Below are positions 39,991 through 49,514 of a stretch of DNA of 64,000 nt, in pieces. Every line of letters begins with the position of its first letter. The first letter of the stretch is position 1. The notes under the pieces are model-generated. The model saw nothing but the letters and a program-made list of their open reading frames with translations, ran no database searches and had not been told where the DNA came from. A program made the translations under genes and the position numbers. Source of the DNA: Burkholderiales bacterium 70-64 (GTDB lineage Bacteria > Pseudomonadota > Gammaproteobacteria > Burkholderiales > Burkholderiaceae_E). The stretch is from positions 1-64,000 of the forward strand of contig MKUQ01000054.1 of the NCBI GenBank assembly GCA_001898645.1, given 5' to 3'.

Positions 39991-42340
39991 GAATTCCGGC
40001 CTCCTGGCCCACCTCAACGAGCAGCAGCTCGCCGCCGTCACCCTGCCGCCGCAGCACGCGCTGATCCTCGCCGGCGCCGGCAGCGGCAAGACGCGCGTGC
40101 TCACCACGCGCCTCGCCTGGCTGATCACCACCGGCCAGGTCAGCCCGCACGGCGTGCTGGCGGTCACCTTCACCAACAAGGCAGCGCGCGAGATGCTCAC
40201 GCGGCTGGGCGCCATGCTGCCGATCGCCACGCGCGGCATGTGGATCGGTACCTTCCACGGCCTGGCCAACCGCATGCTGCGGGCGCATCATCGCGACGCG
40301 GGGCTGCCGCACACCTTCCAGATCCTCGATTCGCAGGACCAGCTCGCAGCGATCAAGCGCCTGCTCAAGGCGCTCAACGTCGACGACGAGCGGTTCCCGC
40401 CGAAGAACCTCCAGCATTTCATCAACGGAGCCAAGGAGGAAGGGCGCCGGCCGCGCGATGTCGAGGCCTTCGACGACTACGCGCGCCGCCAGGTCGAGCT
40501 GTACGCCGCCTACGAGGAGCAGTGCCAGCGCGAGGGCGTGGTCGACTTCGCCGAGCTGCTGCTGCGCAGCTACGAGCTGCTCGAGCGCAATGCCCTGCTG
40601 CGCGAGCACTACCAGGCCCGCTTCCGGCACATCCTGGTCGACGAGTTCCAGGACACCAACACGCTGCAGTACCGCTGGCTGAAGCTGCTCGCCGGCGACA
40701 CCGCCGTGATGTTCGCCGTCGGCGACGACGACCAGAGCATCTACGCGTTTCGCGGCGCCAATGCGGCCAACATGGCGGCGTTCGAGCGCGAGTTCCGCGT
40801 CTCCAACCTGATCAAGCTCGAGCAGAACTACCGCTCGCACGGCAACATCCTGGAGTGCGCCAACGCGCTGATCGCCCACAACACCCGGCGCCTGGGCAAG
40901 AACCTGTGGACCGAGGCCGGCGAGGGCGAGCCGGTGCGCGTATACGAGGCGACCAGCGACGCGCAGGAGGCGCACTGGCTGGTCGAGGAGATCCGCGGCC
41001 TGATCGGCGAGGGCTGGGCGCGCGCCGACGTCGCCGTGCTGTACCGCTCCAATGCCCAGTCGCGCGTGATCGAGCACGCGCTGTTCTCGGCCGGCATCGC
41101 CTACCGCGTCTACGGCGGGCTGCGCTTCTTCGAGCGCGCCGAGATCCGCCACGCGCTCGCCTACCTGCGCCTGATGGAGAACCCGAACGACGACGGTGCG
41201 TTCCTGCGGGTGGTGAACTTCCCCGCCCGCGGCATCGGCACGCGTACGCTCGAGGCGCTGCAGGATGCCGCGCGCACCTCCAACCGGAGCCTGTTCACCG
41301 CGGTCGACGCACTCTCCGGCGCCGCCGCGGGCAAGCTCGCCGGCTTCGTGCGCCTGATCGAGGGCCTGCGCGCCGAGACGCGGGCCATGTCGCTGCCGGA
41401 AGTCGTCGAGCACGTGGTCGATCGCAGCGGGCTGCTGGCGCACTATCGCGGCGAGCGCGAAGGGCAGGACCGCATCGAGAACCTGCGCGAGCTGGTCAAT
41501 GCCGCAGCCGGCTTCCTCGCCGAGGAAGGCATCGTGGCCGGCACGCCGGCCAATGTCGGCGTGGCCGCTGCCGCGCCGGCACCGGCGCCCGGAGGGGAGC
41601 CCGGGGATGCGGCCGCGGACGCGGTGCTCGAGGCCGATGCGCCCGGTGCGGCCCAGCTCACGCCGCTGGCGGCTTTCCTGGCCCACGCCTCGCTCGAGGC
41701 CGGGGACAACCAGGCCGGCGAGGGCAGCGACGCGGTTCAGCTCATGACCGTGCATGCGGCCAAGGGGCTGGAGTTCGCGGCGGTGTTCATCACCGGCCTC
41801 GAGGAAGGGCTGTTCCCGCACGAGAACTCGATCTCCGAGATCGCCGGGCTCGAGGAGGAGCGCCGGCTGATGTACGTGGCGATCACGCGCGCACGCAAGC
41901 GGCTGTACCTGTCGTTCTCGCAGACGCGCATGCTGCACGGCCAGACGCGCTACAGCCTGCGCTCGCGCTTCCTCGACGAGCTGCCGCCGGCGCTGCTGAA
42001 GTGGCTCACGCCGCGCACGCAGGCCGGTGCCCAGGCCGGCCGCCGCGAGGGCTGGGGCGGCGCCTGGGAGGGCTACGCCGGAGCCACGCCGCGGTCCGCG
42101 CGCGGGCGCGAGCACGATACCGGCCGCCTGACGCCGGCCGAGCAGCGCGCCGCGGGGGGCTTCGATCGCGGCATCCCCTTCCGCGTGGGCCAGGGCGTGG
42201 CGCACGCGCGCTTCGGCGAGGGCGTGATCGTCGGCATCGAGGGCAGCGGCGAGGATGCGCGCGTGCAGGTGAACTTCGGGCGCGAGGGCCTGAAGTGGCT
42301 GGCGCTGTCGGTGGCGCGGCTCGAGGCGCTGAAGGCGTGA
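39980..42340 (+). CDS. uvrD: UvrD/Rep-family DNA helicase
   Basis: LNEQQLAAVTLPPQHALILAGAGSGKTRVLTTRLAWL, ILVDEFQDTNTLQYRWLKLL, VGDDDQSIYAFRGA, LMTVHAAKGLEF. Confidence 0.93.
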   Translation: MNGPNSGLLAHLNEQQLAAVTLPPQHALILAGAGSGKTRVLTTRLAWLITTGQVSPHGVLAVTFTNKAAREMLTRLGAMLPIATRGMWIGTFHGLANRMLRAHHRDAGLPHTFQILDSQDQLAAIKRLLKALNVDDERFPPKNLQHFINGAKEEGRRPRDVEAFDDYARRQVELYAAYEEQCQREGVVDFAELLLRSYELLERNALLREHYQARFRHILVDEFQDTNTLQYRWLKLLAGDTAVMFAVGDDDQSIYAFRGANAANMAAFEREFRVSNLIKLEQNYRSHGNILECANALIAHNTRRLGKNLWTEAGEGEPVRVYEATSDAQEAHWLVEEIRGLIGEGWARADVAVLYRSNAQSRVIEHALFSAGIAYRVYGGLRFFERAEIRHALAYLRLMENPNDDGAFLRVVNFPARGIGTRTLEALQDAARTSNRSLFTAVDALSGAAAGKLAGFVRLIEGLRAETRAMSLPEVVEHVVDRSGLLAHYRGEREGQDRIENLRELVNAAAGFLAEEGIVAGTPANVGVAAAAPAPAPGGEPGDAAADAVLEADAPGAAQLTPLAAFLAHASLEAGDNQAGEGSDAVQLMTVHAAKGLEFAAVFITGLEEGLFPHENSISEIAGLEEERRLMYVAITRARKRLYLSFSQTRMLHGQTRYSLRSRFLDELPPALLKWLTPRTQAGAQAGRREGWGGAWEGYAGATPRSARGREHDTGRLTPAEQRAAGGFDRGIPFRVGQGVAHARFGEGVIVGIEGSGEDARVQVNFGREGLKWLALSVARLEALKA

Positions 42341-42413
42341 GGCGAGGCGCCGCGGAGGCCGGGTTCGATCCCGACAGACTCCCCGGCGCTTGCGGCGTCC
42401 CGGCCGCAGGGAT

Positions 42414-43229
42414 CTACGGCGGCCCGGCCGACCCTGCGCCGCTGACCGGATCGCGGTAGCTCGACCAGAACGAGCAGTACACGGCGGTGATCAGCAGCAG
42501 CGACAGCGGCGAGAGCAGCATCGAGAGCAGGAACGGGCTCGAGCCGAGCGCCATCTGCAGCACGCGCACCAGCAGCGACCCTGCCAGCGCGATCCCGAAC
42601 CAGCCGATCGCGTAGACGACGAAGGCGCGCCGGTTGCGCCACACGCCGACCAGGCTGTAGAAGAGCGCCTGCGCCACCGGCGTGCGGTGCCAGGCGACGA
42701 ACAGCGGCGCGTACCACATCGCCATCTGCACCGGTGCATAGGTGAGCAGGAAGACGAGCGCCGCGATCACCAGCGCACCGTCCGAGACCGCGGGGTCGTC
42801 GCTGTGGATCTGGCCCGTGGCCAGGCGCATCAGCGTGCCCTCGTCGGCCACTGCCGCGAGCGCCAGCGCCGCCACCGTCGCCAGCGCGTTGACGGCGCCG
42901 AGCAGCAGCAGCGGCTTCCAGCGGCGGCCGCCGTCGTCGCGAAAGCCGGCGAAGAGCATGGTCGGCGTCGGCGTCGTGCCTTGGTCGGCGCTGCGCACCG
43001 CGTGCATCAGCCCGACCATCAGCACCGGCGCGAGCACCAGGGGCGCGATCGATCCGACCAGCGGAACCAGCACCGAGGCCGACAGCAGCAGCAGGTTCAT
43101 GAAGGTGATCGCCAGCAGGGCGATCGGCTGGCGGCGCAGCAGCCGGAAGCCGTCGGCGACCCAGCGCCAGCCGGCCGCCGCCGGCAGGGTGGCGATGCGC
43201 ACGGCCACCGGTTGCTCGGAGACCATCAT
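42414..43229 (-). CDS. BPSS1780-like multi-TM membrane protein
   Basis: GWRWVADGFRLLRRQPIALLAITFMNLLLLSASVLVPLVGSIAPLVLAPVLMVGLMHAVR. Confidence 0.7.
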   Translation of the reverse strand: MMVSEQPVAVRIATLPAAAGWRWVADGFRLLRRQPIALLAITFMNLLLLSASVLVPLVGSIAPLVLAPVLMVGLMHAVRSADQGTTPTPTMLFAGFRDDGGRRWKPLLLLGAVNALATVAALALAAVADEGTLMRLATGQIHSDDPAVSDGALVIAALVFLLTYAPVQMAMWYAPLFVAWHRTPVAQALFYSLVGVWRNRRAFVVYAIGWFGIALAGSLLVRVLQMALGSSPFLLSMLLSPLSLLLITAVYCSFWSSYRDPVSGAGSAGPP

Positions 43230-44212
43230 GCAAGCGCCGGGACGCCGCGGCGCCTGGCCCGCAGGATGCGCTCGAAGTGCGCGGGGTCCTTGGGCGTGAC
43301 CAGCTCGGCCGGGCGCGGCAGGTGCAGGTCGAACAGCCGCGACAGCCAGAAGCGCAGCGCGCCGGCGCGCAGCATCATCGGCCAGGCGGCGACCTCGGCC
43401 TCGTTCGGCGGGCGTGCCGTGCGATAGGCCTCCAGCAGCGCGGCCAGCCGCGGCGCGTCGAAGGCGCCGCTGGCCTGGTCGATGCACCAGTCATTGACGG
43501 CCACGGCGAGGTCGAACAGCCAGGTGTCGACGCCGGCGAAGTAGAAGTCGATCACGCCGCCGATGCGCGGCGAGCCGTCGGGGCCGGCCTCGAACAGCAC
43601 GTTGTCGCGAAACAGGTCGGCATGCACGGGGCCGGCCGGCAGGGCCGCATGGCGCGGCGAGGCGGCGAACGCTTCCTGCTCCGCCAGCTCGTCGTGCAGC
43701 AGGGCGGCCTGCTCGGCGTCGAGGAACGCCGCCACCGATGCGGCGGCGTGCCGGCACCAGGGCAGGCCGCGCGGGTTGGGCAGGCCACGCGGGTGGGGCG
43801 CGACTCCCGAGTAGTCGGCCGCCGCGCGATGCATGCGCGCCAGCAGTGCGCCGACTTGCGCGCAATGCGACGCCGCGGGCGCCTCGACCGCCTGTCCCGG
43901 CAGGCGCGTGAACAGGGCTGCCGGCTTGCCCTCGAGCCGGCCCAGCACTTCGCCGCGCCGGTCGGCGACCGGGTCGGGGCAGGGCACGCCGCGCTGCGCG
44001 AGATGGTGCATCAGCGAGAGGTAGAAGGGCAGCTCCTCGAAGGCCAGCCGCTCGAACAGCGTGAGCACGAAGCGGCCGCTGGTGGTGGTGACGAAGAAGT
44101 TGCTGTTCTCGATGCCCGAGGCGATGCCCTCGAAGCCGCACAGCTCGCCCAGCGCGTAGCCCTCGAGCCAGCGCGCGAGCGCCTCGCGCGTGACGGACGT
44201 GAAGACGGCCAT
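43226..44212 (-). CDS. thrB: homoserine kinase (aminoglycoside phosphotransferase-fold type)
   Basis: MAVFTSVTREALARWLEGYALGELCGFEGIASGIENSNFFVTTTSGRFVLTLFER. Confidence 0.93.
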   Translation of the reverse strand: MAVFTSVTREALARWLEGYALGELCGFEGIASGIENSNFFVTTTSGRFVLTLFERLAFEELPFYLSLMHHLAQRGVPCPDPVADRRGEVLGRLEGKPAALFTRLPGQAVEAPAASHCAQVGALLARMHRAAADYSGVAPHPRGLPNPRGLPWCRHAAASVAAFLDAEQAALLHDELAEQEAFAASPRHAALPAGPVHADLFRDNVLFEAGPDGSPRIGGVIDFYFAGVDTWLFDLAVAVNDWCIDQASGAFDAPRLAALLEAYRTARPPNEAEVAAWPMMLRAGALRFWLSRLFDLHLPRPAELVTPKDPAHFERILRARRRGVPALA

Positions 44213-44227
44213 GTCGTGCGGGCCGGG

Positions 44228-44962
44228 CTACAGGTAGAGCATGCGTTCGCGTTCGTCGGGCGTGGGTACGAAGCCGCGCGTCTGGTAGTGGTCGAAGATC
44301 GCCTCGACCACCTGCGCGGGATCGTCGATCACCTGGATCAGGTCGAGGTCTCCCGGCGAGATGAGGTCGTTGCCGAGCAGCTGCTCGCGCATCCATTCGA
44401 GCAGGCCGCGCCAGAAGGCGCCGTCGACCAGGATGATGGGGATGCGCCGCCCCATGCGCGTCTGCACCATGGTGAGCATCTCGCACAGCTCGTCGAGCGT
44501 GCCGAAGCCCCCGGGCACGGCGACGAAGGCGGTGGCGTACTTGGCGAAGGCGACCTTGCGCGCGAAGAAGTGCCGGAAGGTGAGCGAGATGTCCTGGTAG
44601 CCGTTGCCGTGCTGCTCCATGGGCAGCTGGATGTTCAGCCCCACCGAGGCCGACTTGCCCGCGTAGCCGCCGCGATTGGCCGCCTCCATGATGCCGGGGC
44701 CGCCGCCCGAGATGATGGCGAAGCCGGCATCGGAGAGGCGGCGCGCGATGTCGACGGTGAGCTCGTACCAGCGATGGCCGGGGCGCACGCGCGCGCTGCC
44801 GAAGATCGACACCGCGGGGCGGATCTCGGCGAGCCGCTCCGTGGCCTCGACGAACTCTGAGATAATTCCAAAGATATGCCATGACTCGCGCGCCTTCAGC
44901 GAAGTCGAGCGTTCCTGGCTCGCCACCGCGCGCAACTGCGGCACCTGTTTGCTGCTGGACAT
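44228..44962 (-). CDS. LOG-family (TIGR00730-type) protein
   Basis: AVSIFGSARVRPGHRWYELTVDIARRLSDAGFAIISGGGPGIMEAANRGGY, PGGFGTLDELCEMLT. Confidence 0.88.
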   Translation of the reverse strand: MSSSKQVPQLRAVASQERSTSLKARESWHIFGIISEFVEATERLAEIRPAVSIFGSARVRPGHRWYELTVDIARRLSDAGFAIISGGGPGIMEAANRGGYAGKSASVGLNIQLPMEQHGNGYQDISLTFRHFFARKVAFAKYATAFVAVPGGFGTLDELCEMLTMVQTRMGRRIPIILVDGAFWRGLLEWMREQLLGNDLISPGDLDLIQVIDDPAQVVEAIFDHYQTRGFVPTPDERERMLYL

Positions 44963-47807
44963 GTCGGAAAAAAAAACGCTTCTGCTGGTTGACGGCTCGA
45001 GCTTCCTGTATCGAGCATTTCACGCACTGCCGGATCTGCGCAGCAAGACGGGTGAGCCCACCGGCGCCATCTACGGCATGGTGGCGATGCTACGGCGTCT
45101 GCGTGCCGACGGCAAATTGGGTGGCGGGGCGACCCGCGGCGCGGTGGTCTTCGATGCGCCGGGCAAGACCTTCCGCGACGAGTGGTACCCCGCGTACAAG
45201 GCCAATCGCAAGGAGATGCCCGAAGACCTGGCGCGCCAGGTCCCGGTCATCCACGAGCTCGTGCGCGCGCTCGGCTGGCCGCTGGTGATGATCGAGGGCA
45301 TCGAGGCCGACGACGTGATCGGCACGCTGGCGGCGCAGGCGCGGCGCCAGGGCATGGGCACCGTCGTGTCCACCGGCGACAAGGATCTCGCCCAGCTCGT
45401 GGCCGACGACGTGGTGCTGGTCAACACCATGGTCGGGCGCGAAGGCGGGCCGGTGGAGCGACTCGATCGCGACGGCGTCAAGGCCAAGTTCGGTGTGCCG
45501 CCGGAGCGCATCGTCGACTGGCTGACCCTGGTCGGCGACGCGGTCGACAACGTGCCGGGCGTCGACAAGGTCGGCCCGAAGACCGCGGTCAAGTGGCTCG
45601 ACCAGTACGGCTCGCTCGATGCCGTCGTCGAGCACGCCGGCGCGATCGGCGGCGTGGTGGGCGAGAACCTGCGCAAGGCGCTCGACTGGCTGCCGGTGGC
45701 GCGCCGGCTGGTCACCGTCAAGACCGACTGCGAGCTGGCGCCGCACGTCGGGTCGATCGACGATACGCTCGCCCTGGCCGACGAGGACCCCGCCGCGCTC
45801 AGGGCGCTGTTCGAGCGCTGCAACTTCCGCACCTGGCTGCGCGATCTCGAGGCGCGCGCGGCGGCCGCGGCGCCGGCCGGCGGGGCCGCTGCGGGGGCCG
45901 CTTCGGGGACCACGTCGGGGGATGCTCCAGGAGCTGCTGCCGCGCCGCAGGCCGGCACCGGCTCCGCGGCGCCCGGTGAGGGCGCATCCGCCGCCGATGC
46001 CGGCCTCGACTACGAAACGGTGCTCGAGGCCGGGCAGCTCGAGCGCTGGATCGCGCGCATCGAGTCGGCCGCGCTGGTCGCGCTCGACACCGAGACCACC
46101 TCGCTCGATCCGATGCGCGCCGAGCTGGTCGGCCTGTCGCTGTCGGTCGAGCCGTTCCAGGCCTGCTACGTGCCGCTGGCGCACCGCTATACCGGAGCAC
46201 CGGAGCAGCTCGCGCGCGAGCAGGTGCTCGAGAGGCTGCGCGCCTGGCTCGAGAGCTCGGCGCGCGCCAAGGTGGGCCAGAATCTCAAGTACGACACGCA
46301 CGTGTTCGAGAATCACGGCATCCGGCTGGCCGGCATCGAGCACGACACGCTGCTCGAGAGCTACGTGCTCGAGGCGCACCGCAACCACGACATGGATTCG
46401 CTCGCCGAGCGGCACCTGAACCGGCGCACCATCACCTACCACGAGGTGGCCGGCAAGGGCGCGAGCCAGATCGGCTTCGAGCAGGTGCCGATCGATCGGG
46501 CGGCGCGCTACGCCGCCGAGGACGCCGACGTGACGCTGCACCTGCACCGCACGCTGTATCCGCAGATCGCCGCCGATGCGCGGCTCGATCGCGTCTACCG
46601 CGAGATCGAGATCCCGGTCTCGCGCGTGCTGCAGCGCATGGAGCGCAACGGCGTGCTGATCGACGCCGAGGCGCTGGCGCGCCAGTCCGACCAGCTCGGG
46701 CGCAGGATGCTCGAGCTCGAGCGCCAGGCGGTCGAGGCGGCGGGCCAGCCGTTCAACCTGAACTCGCCCAAGCAGCTCGGCGAGATCCTGTTCGGGCGTC
46801 TCGGCCTGCCGGTGGTGAGGAAGACTGCGAGCGGCGCGCCCTCGACCGACGAGGAGGTGCTGGCCAAGCTCGCCGAGGACTACCCGCTGCCGCGCATCCT
46901 GCTCGACTGGCGCGCTCTCGCCAAGCTCAAGAGCACCTACACCGACAAGCTGCCGAAGATGGTCGACCCGCGCAGCGGCCGCGTGCACACCAGCTACTCG
47001 CAGGCGGTGGCGGTCACCGGCCGGCTCGCCTCGAGCGATCCCAACCTGCAGAACATCCCGGTGCGCACCGGCGAGGGCCGGCGCATCCGCGAGGCCTTCG
47101 TCGCCGCGCCGGGCTGGCGCATCGTCTCGGCCGACTACTCGCAGATCGAGCTGCGCATCATGGCGCACATCTCGGGCGACGAGGGGCTGCTGCGCGCCTT
47201 CGAGCAGGGTATGGACATCCATCGCGCCACCGCGGCCGAGATCTTCGGCATCGAGCCGGCCGAGGTCAGCGCCGAGCAGCGCCGCTACGCCAAGGTGATC
47301 AACTTCGGGCTCATCTACGGCATGAGCGCCTACGGCCTGGCGAGCAACCTCGGCATCGAGCGCGACGCCGCGAAGAACTACATCGAGCGCTATTTCGCAC
47401 GCTATCCGGGCGTGGCGCGCTACATGGAGCGCACGCGAGAGCTCGCGCGCCGCCAGGGTTATGTCGAGACGGTGTTCGGCCGCCGCCTGTGGCTGGCCGA
47501 GATCAACAGCCCGAACGGCCCGCGGCGGGCCGGCGCCGAGCGCGCCGCGATCAACGCGCCGATGCAGGGCACGGCGGCCGACCTGATCAAGCTCGCCATG
47601 ATCGCGGTGCAGGGCTGGCTCGAGCGCGAGCGGCTGGGCGCCATGCTCATCATGCAGGTGCACGACGAGCTGGTGCTCGAGGTGCCCGAGGCCGAGCTCG
47701 AGCAGGTGTGCGCACAGGTGCCGGAGCTGATGACCGGCGTGGCCACCCTGGCCGTGCCGCTCGAGGTGCAGTGCGGGGTGGGCGGCAACTGGGAGCAGGC
47801 GCACTGA
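44961..47807 (+). CDS. polA: DNA polymerase I
   Basis: TLLLVDGSSFLYRAFHALPDL, FVAAPGWRIVSADYSQIELRIMAHISGDEGLLRAF, MQGTAADLIKLAMI, MQVHDELVLEVP. Confidence 0.97.
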   Translation: MSEKKTLLLVDGSSFLYRAFHALPDLRSKTGEPTGAIYGMVAMLRRLRADGKLGGGATRGAVVFDAPGKTFRDEWYPAYKANRKEMPEDLARQVPVIHELVRALGWPLVMIEGIEADDVIGTLAAQARRQGMGTVVSTGDKDLAQLVADDVVLVNTMVGREGGPVERLDRDGVKAKFGVPPERIVDWLTLVGDAVDNVPGVDKVGPKTAVKWLDQYGSLDAVVEHAGAIGGVVGENLRKALDWLPVARRLVTVKTDCELAPHVGSIDDTLALADEDPAALRALFERCNFRTWLRDLEARAAAAAPAGGAAAGAASGTTSGDAPGAAAAPQAGTGSAAPGEGASAADAGLDYETVLEAGQLERWIARIESAALVALDTETTSLDPMRAELVGLSLSVEPFQACYVPLAHRYTGAPEQLAREQVLERLRAWLESSARAKVGQNLKYDTHVFENHGIRLAGIEHDTLLESYVLEAHRNHDMDSLAERHLNRRTITYHEVAGKGASQIGFEQVPIDRAARYAAEDADVTLHLHRTLYPQIAADARLDRVYREIEIPVSRVLQRMERNGVLIDAEALARQSDQLGRRMLELERQAVEAAGQPFNLNSPKQLGEILFGRLGLPVVRKTASGAPSTDEEVLAKLAEDYPLPRILLDWRALAKLKSTYTDKLPKMVDPRSGRVHTSYSQAVAVTGRLASSDPNLQNIPVRTGEGRRIREAFVAAPGWRIVSADYSQIELRIMAHISGDEGLLRAFEQGMDIHRATAAEIFGIEPAEVSAEQRRYAKVINFGLIYGMSAYGLASNLGIERDAAKNYIERYFARYPGVARYMERTRELARRQGYVETVFGRRLWLAEINSPNGPRRAGAERAAINAPMQGTAADLIKLAMIAVQGWLERERLGAMLIMQVHDELVLEVPEAELEQVCAQVPELMTGVATLAVPLEVQCGVGGNWEQAH

Positions 47808-48589
47808 TGTCCACCCTGCCGATGATCGTCGTCGCCACGGTGCTGGGCGGGCTGGCCAGCGTGCTCGCGGCGGCCTGGCTGTCGCTGTCGCTGCTGGCCG
47901 GGATGGTGCACCGCATGGTCAGCCTGTCGGCCGGGCTGCTGCTGGCGATGGCGGTGCTGCACCTGATTCCGGAGGCCTTCGAGTCGCACGTCGAGCCGCA
48001 GGCGCTCTCGTGGACGCTGCTCGGCGGCCTGATCGGCTTCTTCGTGCTCGAGAAGCTGGCGGTGCTGCGCCACAGCCACCATCACGAAGGCGACGGGCAC
48101 GACCACCACCACGGCCACGATCGCGAGGAGGCGCGGCGCGGCGGCGTGCTGATTCTGGTCGGCGACACCATCCACAACTTCGCCGACGGCGTGATGATCG
48201 CGGCCGCCTTCATGGCCGACCCGATGCTGGGCGTGCTCACCACGCTGGCGATCGCCGCCCACGAGATCCCGCAGGAGATCGGCGACTTCATCATCCTGGT
48301 GCACGCGGGCTATACGCGCGCGCGCGCGCTGCTCTACAACTCGCTGAGCGGCCTGTCGGCGGTGGCGGGCGGCGTGGCCGGCTACTTCGCGCTGGCGCAC
48401 AGCCAGGACATGCTGCCCTACGTGCTGATGCTGGCCACCGCGAGCTTCATCTACGTCGCGCTGGCCGACCTCATCCCCGACATGCACCTGGCCACGCGCC
48501 GGCGCGGCGAGTGGTTCTGGCAGTTCGTGATGATGATGCTCGGCGTGGCACTGATCGCCCTGACCAGCGCCCTGGTGGGGGGGCATTGA
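47807..48589 (+). CDS. ZIP-family metal transporter
   Basis: His-rich loop HSHHHEGDGHDHHHGHD, GDTIHNFADGVMIAAAF, AHEIPQEIGDFIIL. Confidence 0.88.
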   Translation: MSTLPMIVVATVLGGLASVLAAAWLSLSLLAGMVHRMVSLSAGLLLAMAVLHLIPEAFESHVEPQALSWTLLGGLIGFFVLEKLAVLRHSHHHEGDGHDHHHGHDREEARRGGVLILVGDTIHNFADGVMIAAAFMADPMLGVLTTLAIAAHEIPQEIGDFIILVHAGYTRARALLYNSLSGLSAVAGGVAGYFALAHSQDMLPYVLMLATASFIYVALADLIPDMHLATRRRGEWFWQFVMMMLGVALIALTSALVGGH

Positions 48590-48608
48590 CGGTGCGCGGG
48601 CGGGCCCG

Positions 48609-49514
48609 GTGAGCATGGCCAGCCCGCGCGCGCTGTTCCTGCTGGCAGTGCTCACCCTGGTCTGGGGAACCAACTTCGCGCTGTTCCCGCTGGCGGTGCG
48701 CGAAGTCTCGGTGTGGACGTTCCGCGCCGTCGCCCTGCCCGCGTCCGGTGCCATCCTGCTCGCCGTGGCGCGGGCGCGCGGCCAGCCGCTGTCCATCGCG
48801 CGCCGGCACTGGCCGACGATGATCGTCTCGGCGCTCGCCTATCTCGCCACCTGGAACATCGCCAGCACCTATTCGGCGGTGCTGATCCCCTCGGGCCAGA
48901 CCGCGGTGCTGGGCTTCACCATGCCCTTGTGGTCGGCGCTCATCTCGTGGGCGGTGCTCGGCGAGCGGCCGGGCGTCCGCATGCTGCTGGCCATCGTGCT
49001 GGGCGCGGCGGCAGTGGCCCTGCTGATGCTGCCCGACTTCGGCGCGTACGCTCACGCGCCTCTCGGCCTGGCGCTCGGGCTGCTGGCCGGCCTGGGCTGG
49101 GCGGTCGGCACGCTGGTGCTGGCGCGCGGCGCCGTGGCCGCGCCCGCCCTGGTGCTGAGCGGCTGGCAACTGATCCTCGGCGGCGTGCCGATCGCGATCG
49201 GGGCGCTGGCATTCGGCGACGGCCGCTGGTTCGTGCCCTCGTGGCAGTCGATCGCCGTGATCGGCTGGATCACGCTGGTGCCGATGGCCATCGGCAACGC
49301 GTGCTGGTTCGCCATCGTCGGCCTGCTGCCGGCCGGCGTGGCCGGGCTCTCCTCGATCATGGTGCCGGTGATCGCGCTGGTGTCGGGCGCCCTCGTCCAC
49401 GGCGAGCCGCTCGGGCCGATCCAGACGGCGGCGATGGCCTGTTGCGCCGCCTCGCTGTGGCTGGCATTGTTCGAGCGTCGGCCGGCCGGCTCGCGGGCCC
49501 GGAGCAAGCCATGA
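48609..49514 (+). CDS. EamA (DMT) family transporter
   Basis: LVWGTNFALFPLAVREVSVWTFRAVALPASG, ten-TM pattern. Confidence 0.88.
   Translation: MSMASPRALFLLAVLTLVWGTNFALFPLAVREVSVWTFRAVALPASGAILLAVARARGQPLSIARRHWPTMIVSALAYLATWNIASTYSAVLIPSGQTAVLGFTMPLWSALISWAVLGERPGVRMLLAIVLGAAAVALLMLPDFGAYAHAPLGLALGLLAGLGWAVGTLVLARGAVAAPALVLSGWQLILGGVPIAIGALAFGDGRWFVPSWQSIAVIGWITLVPMAIGNACWFAIVGLLPAGVAGLSSIMVPVIALVSGALVHGEPLGPIQTAAMACCAASLWLALFERRPAGSRARSKP

Noticed and set aside
42350-42420. tRNA-like T-loop CGGGTTCGATCCCG after uvrD
   Set aside because: No acceptor stem pairing, no anticodon arm and no CCA in the right place; chance hairpin.
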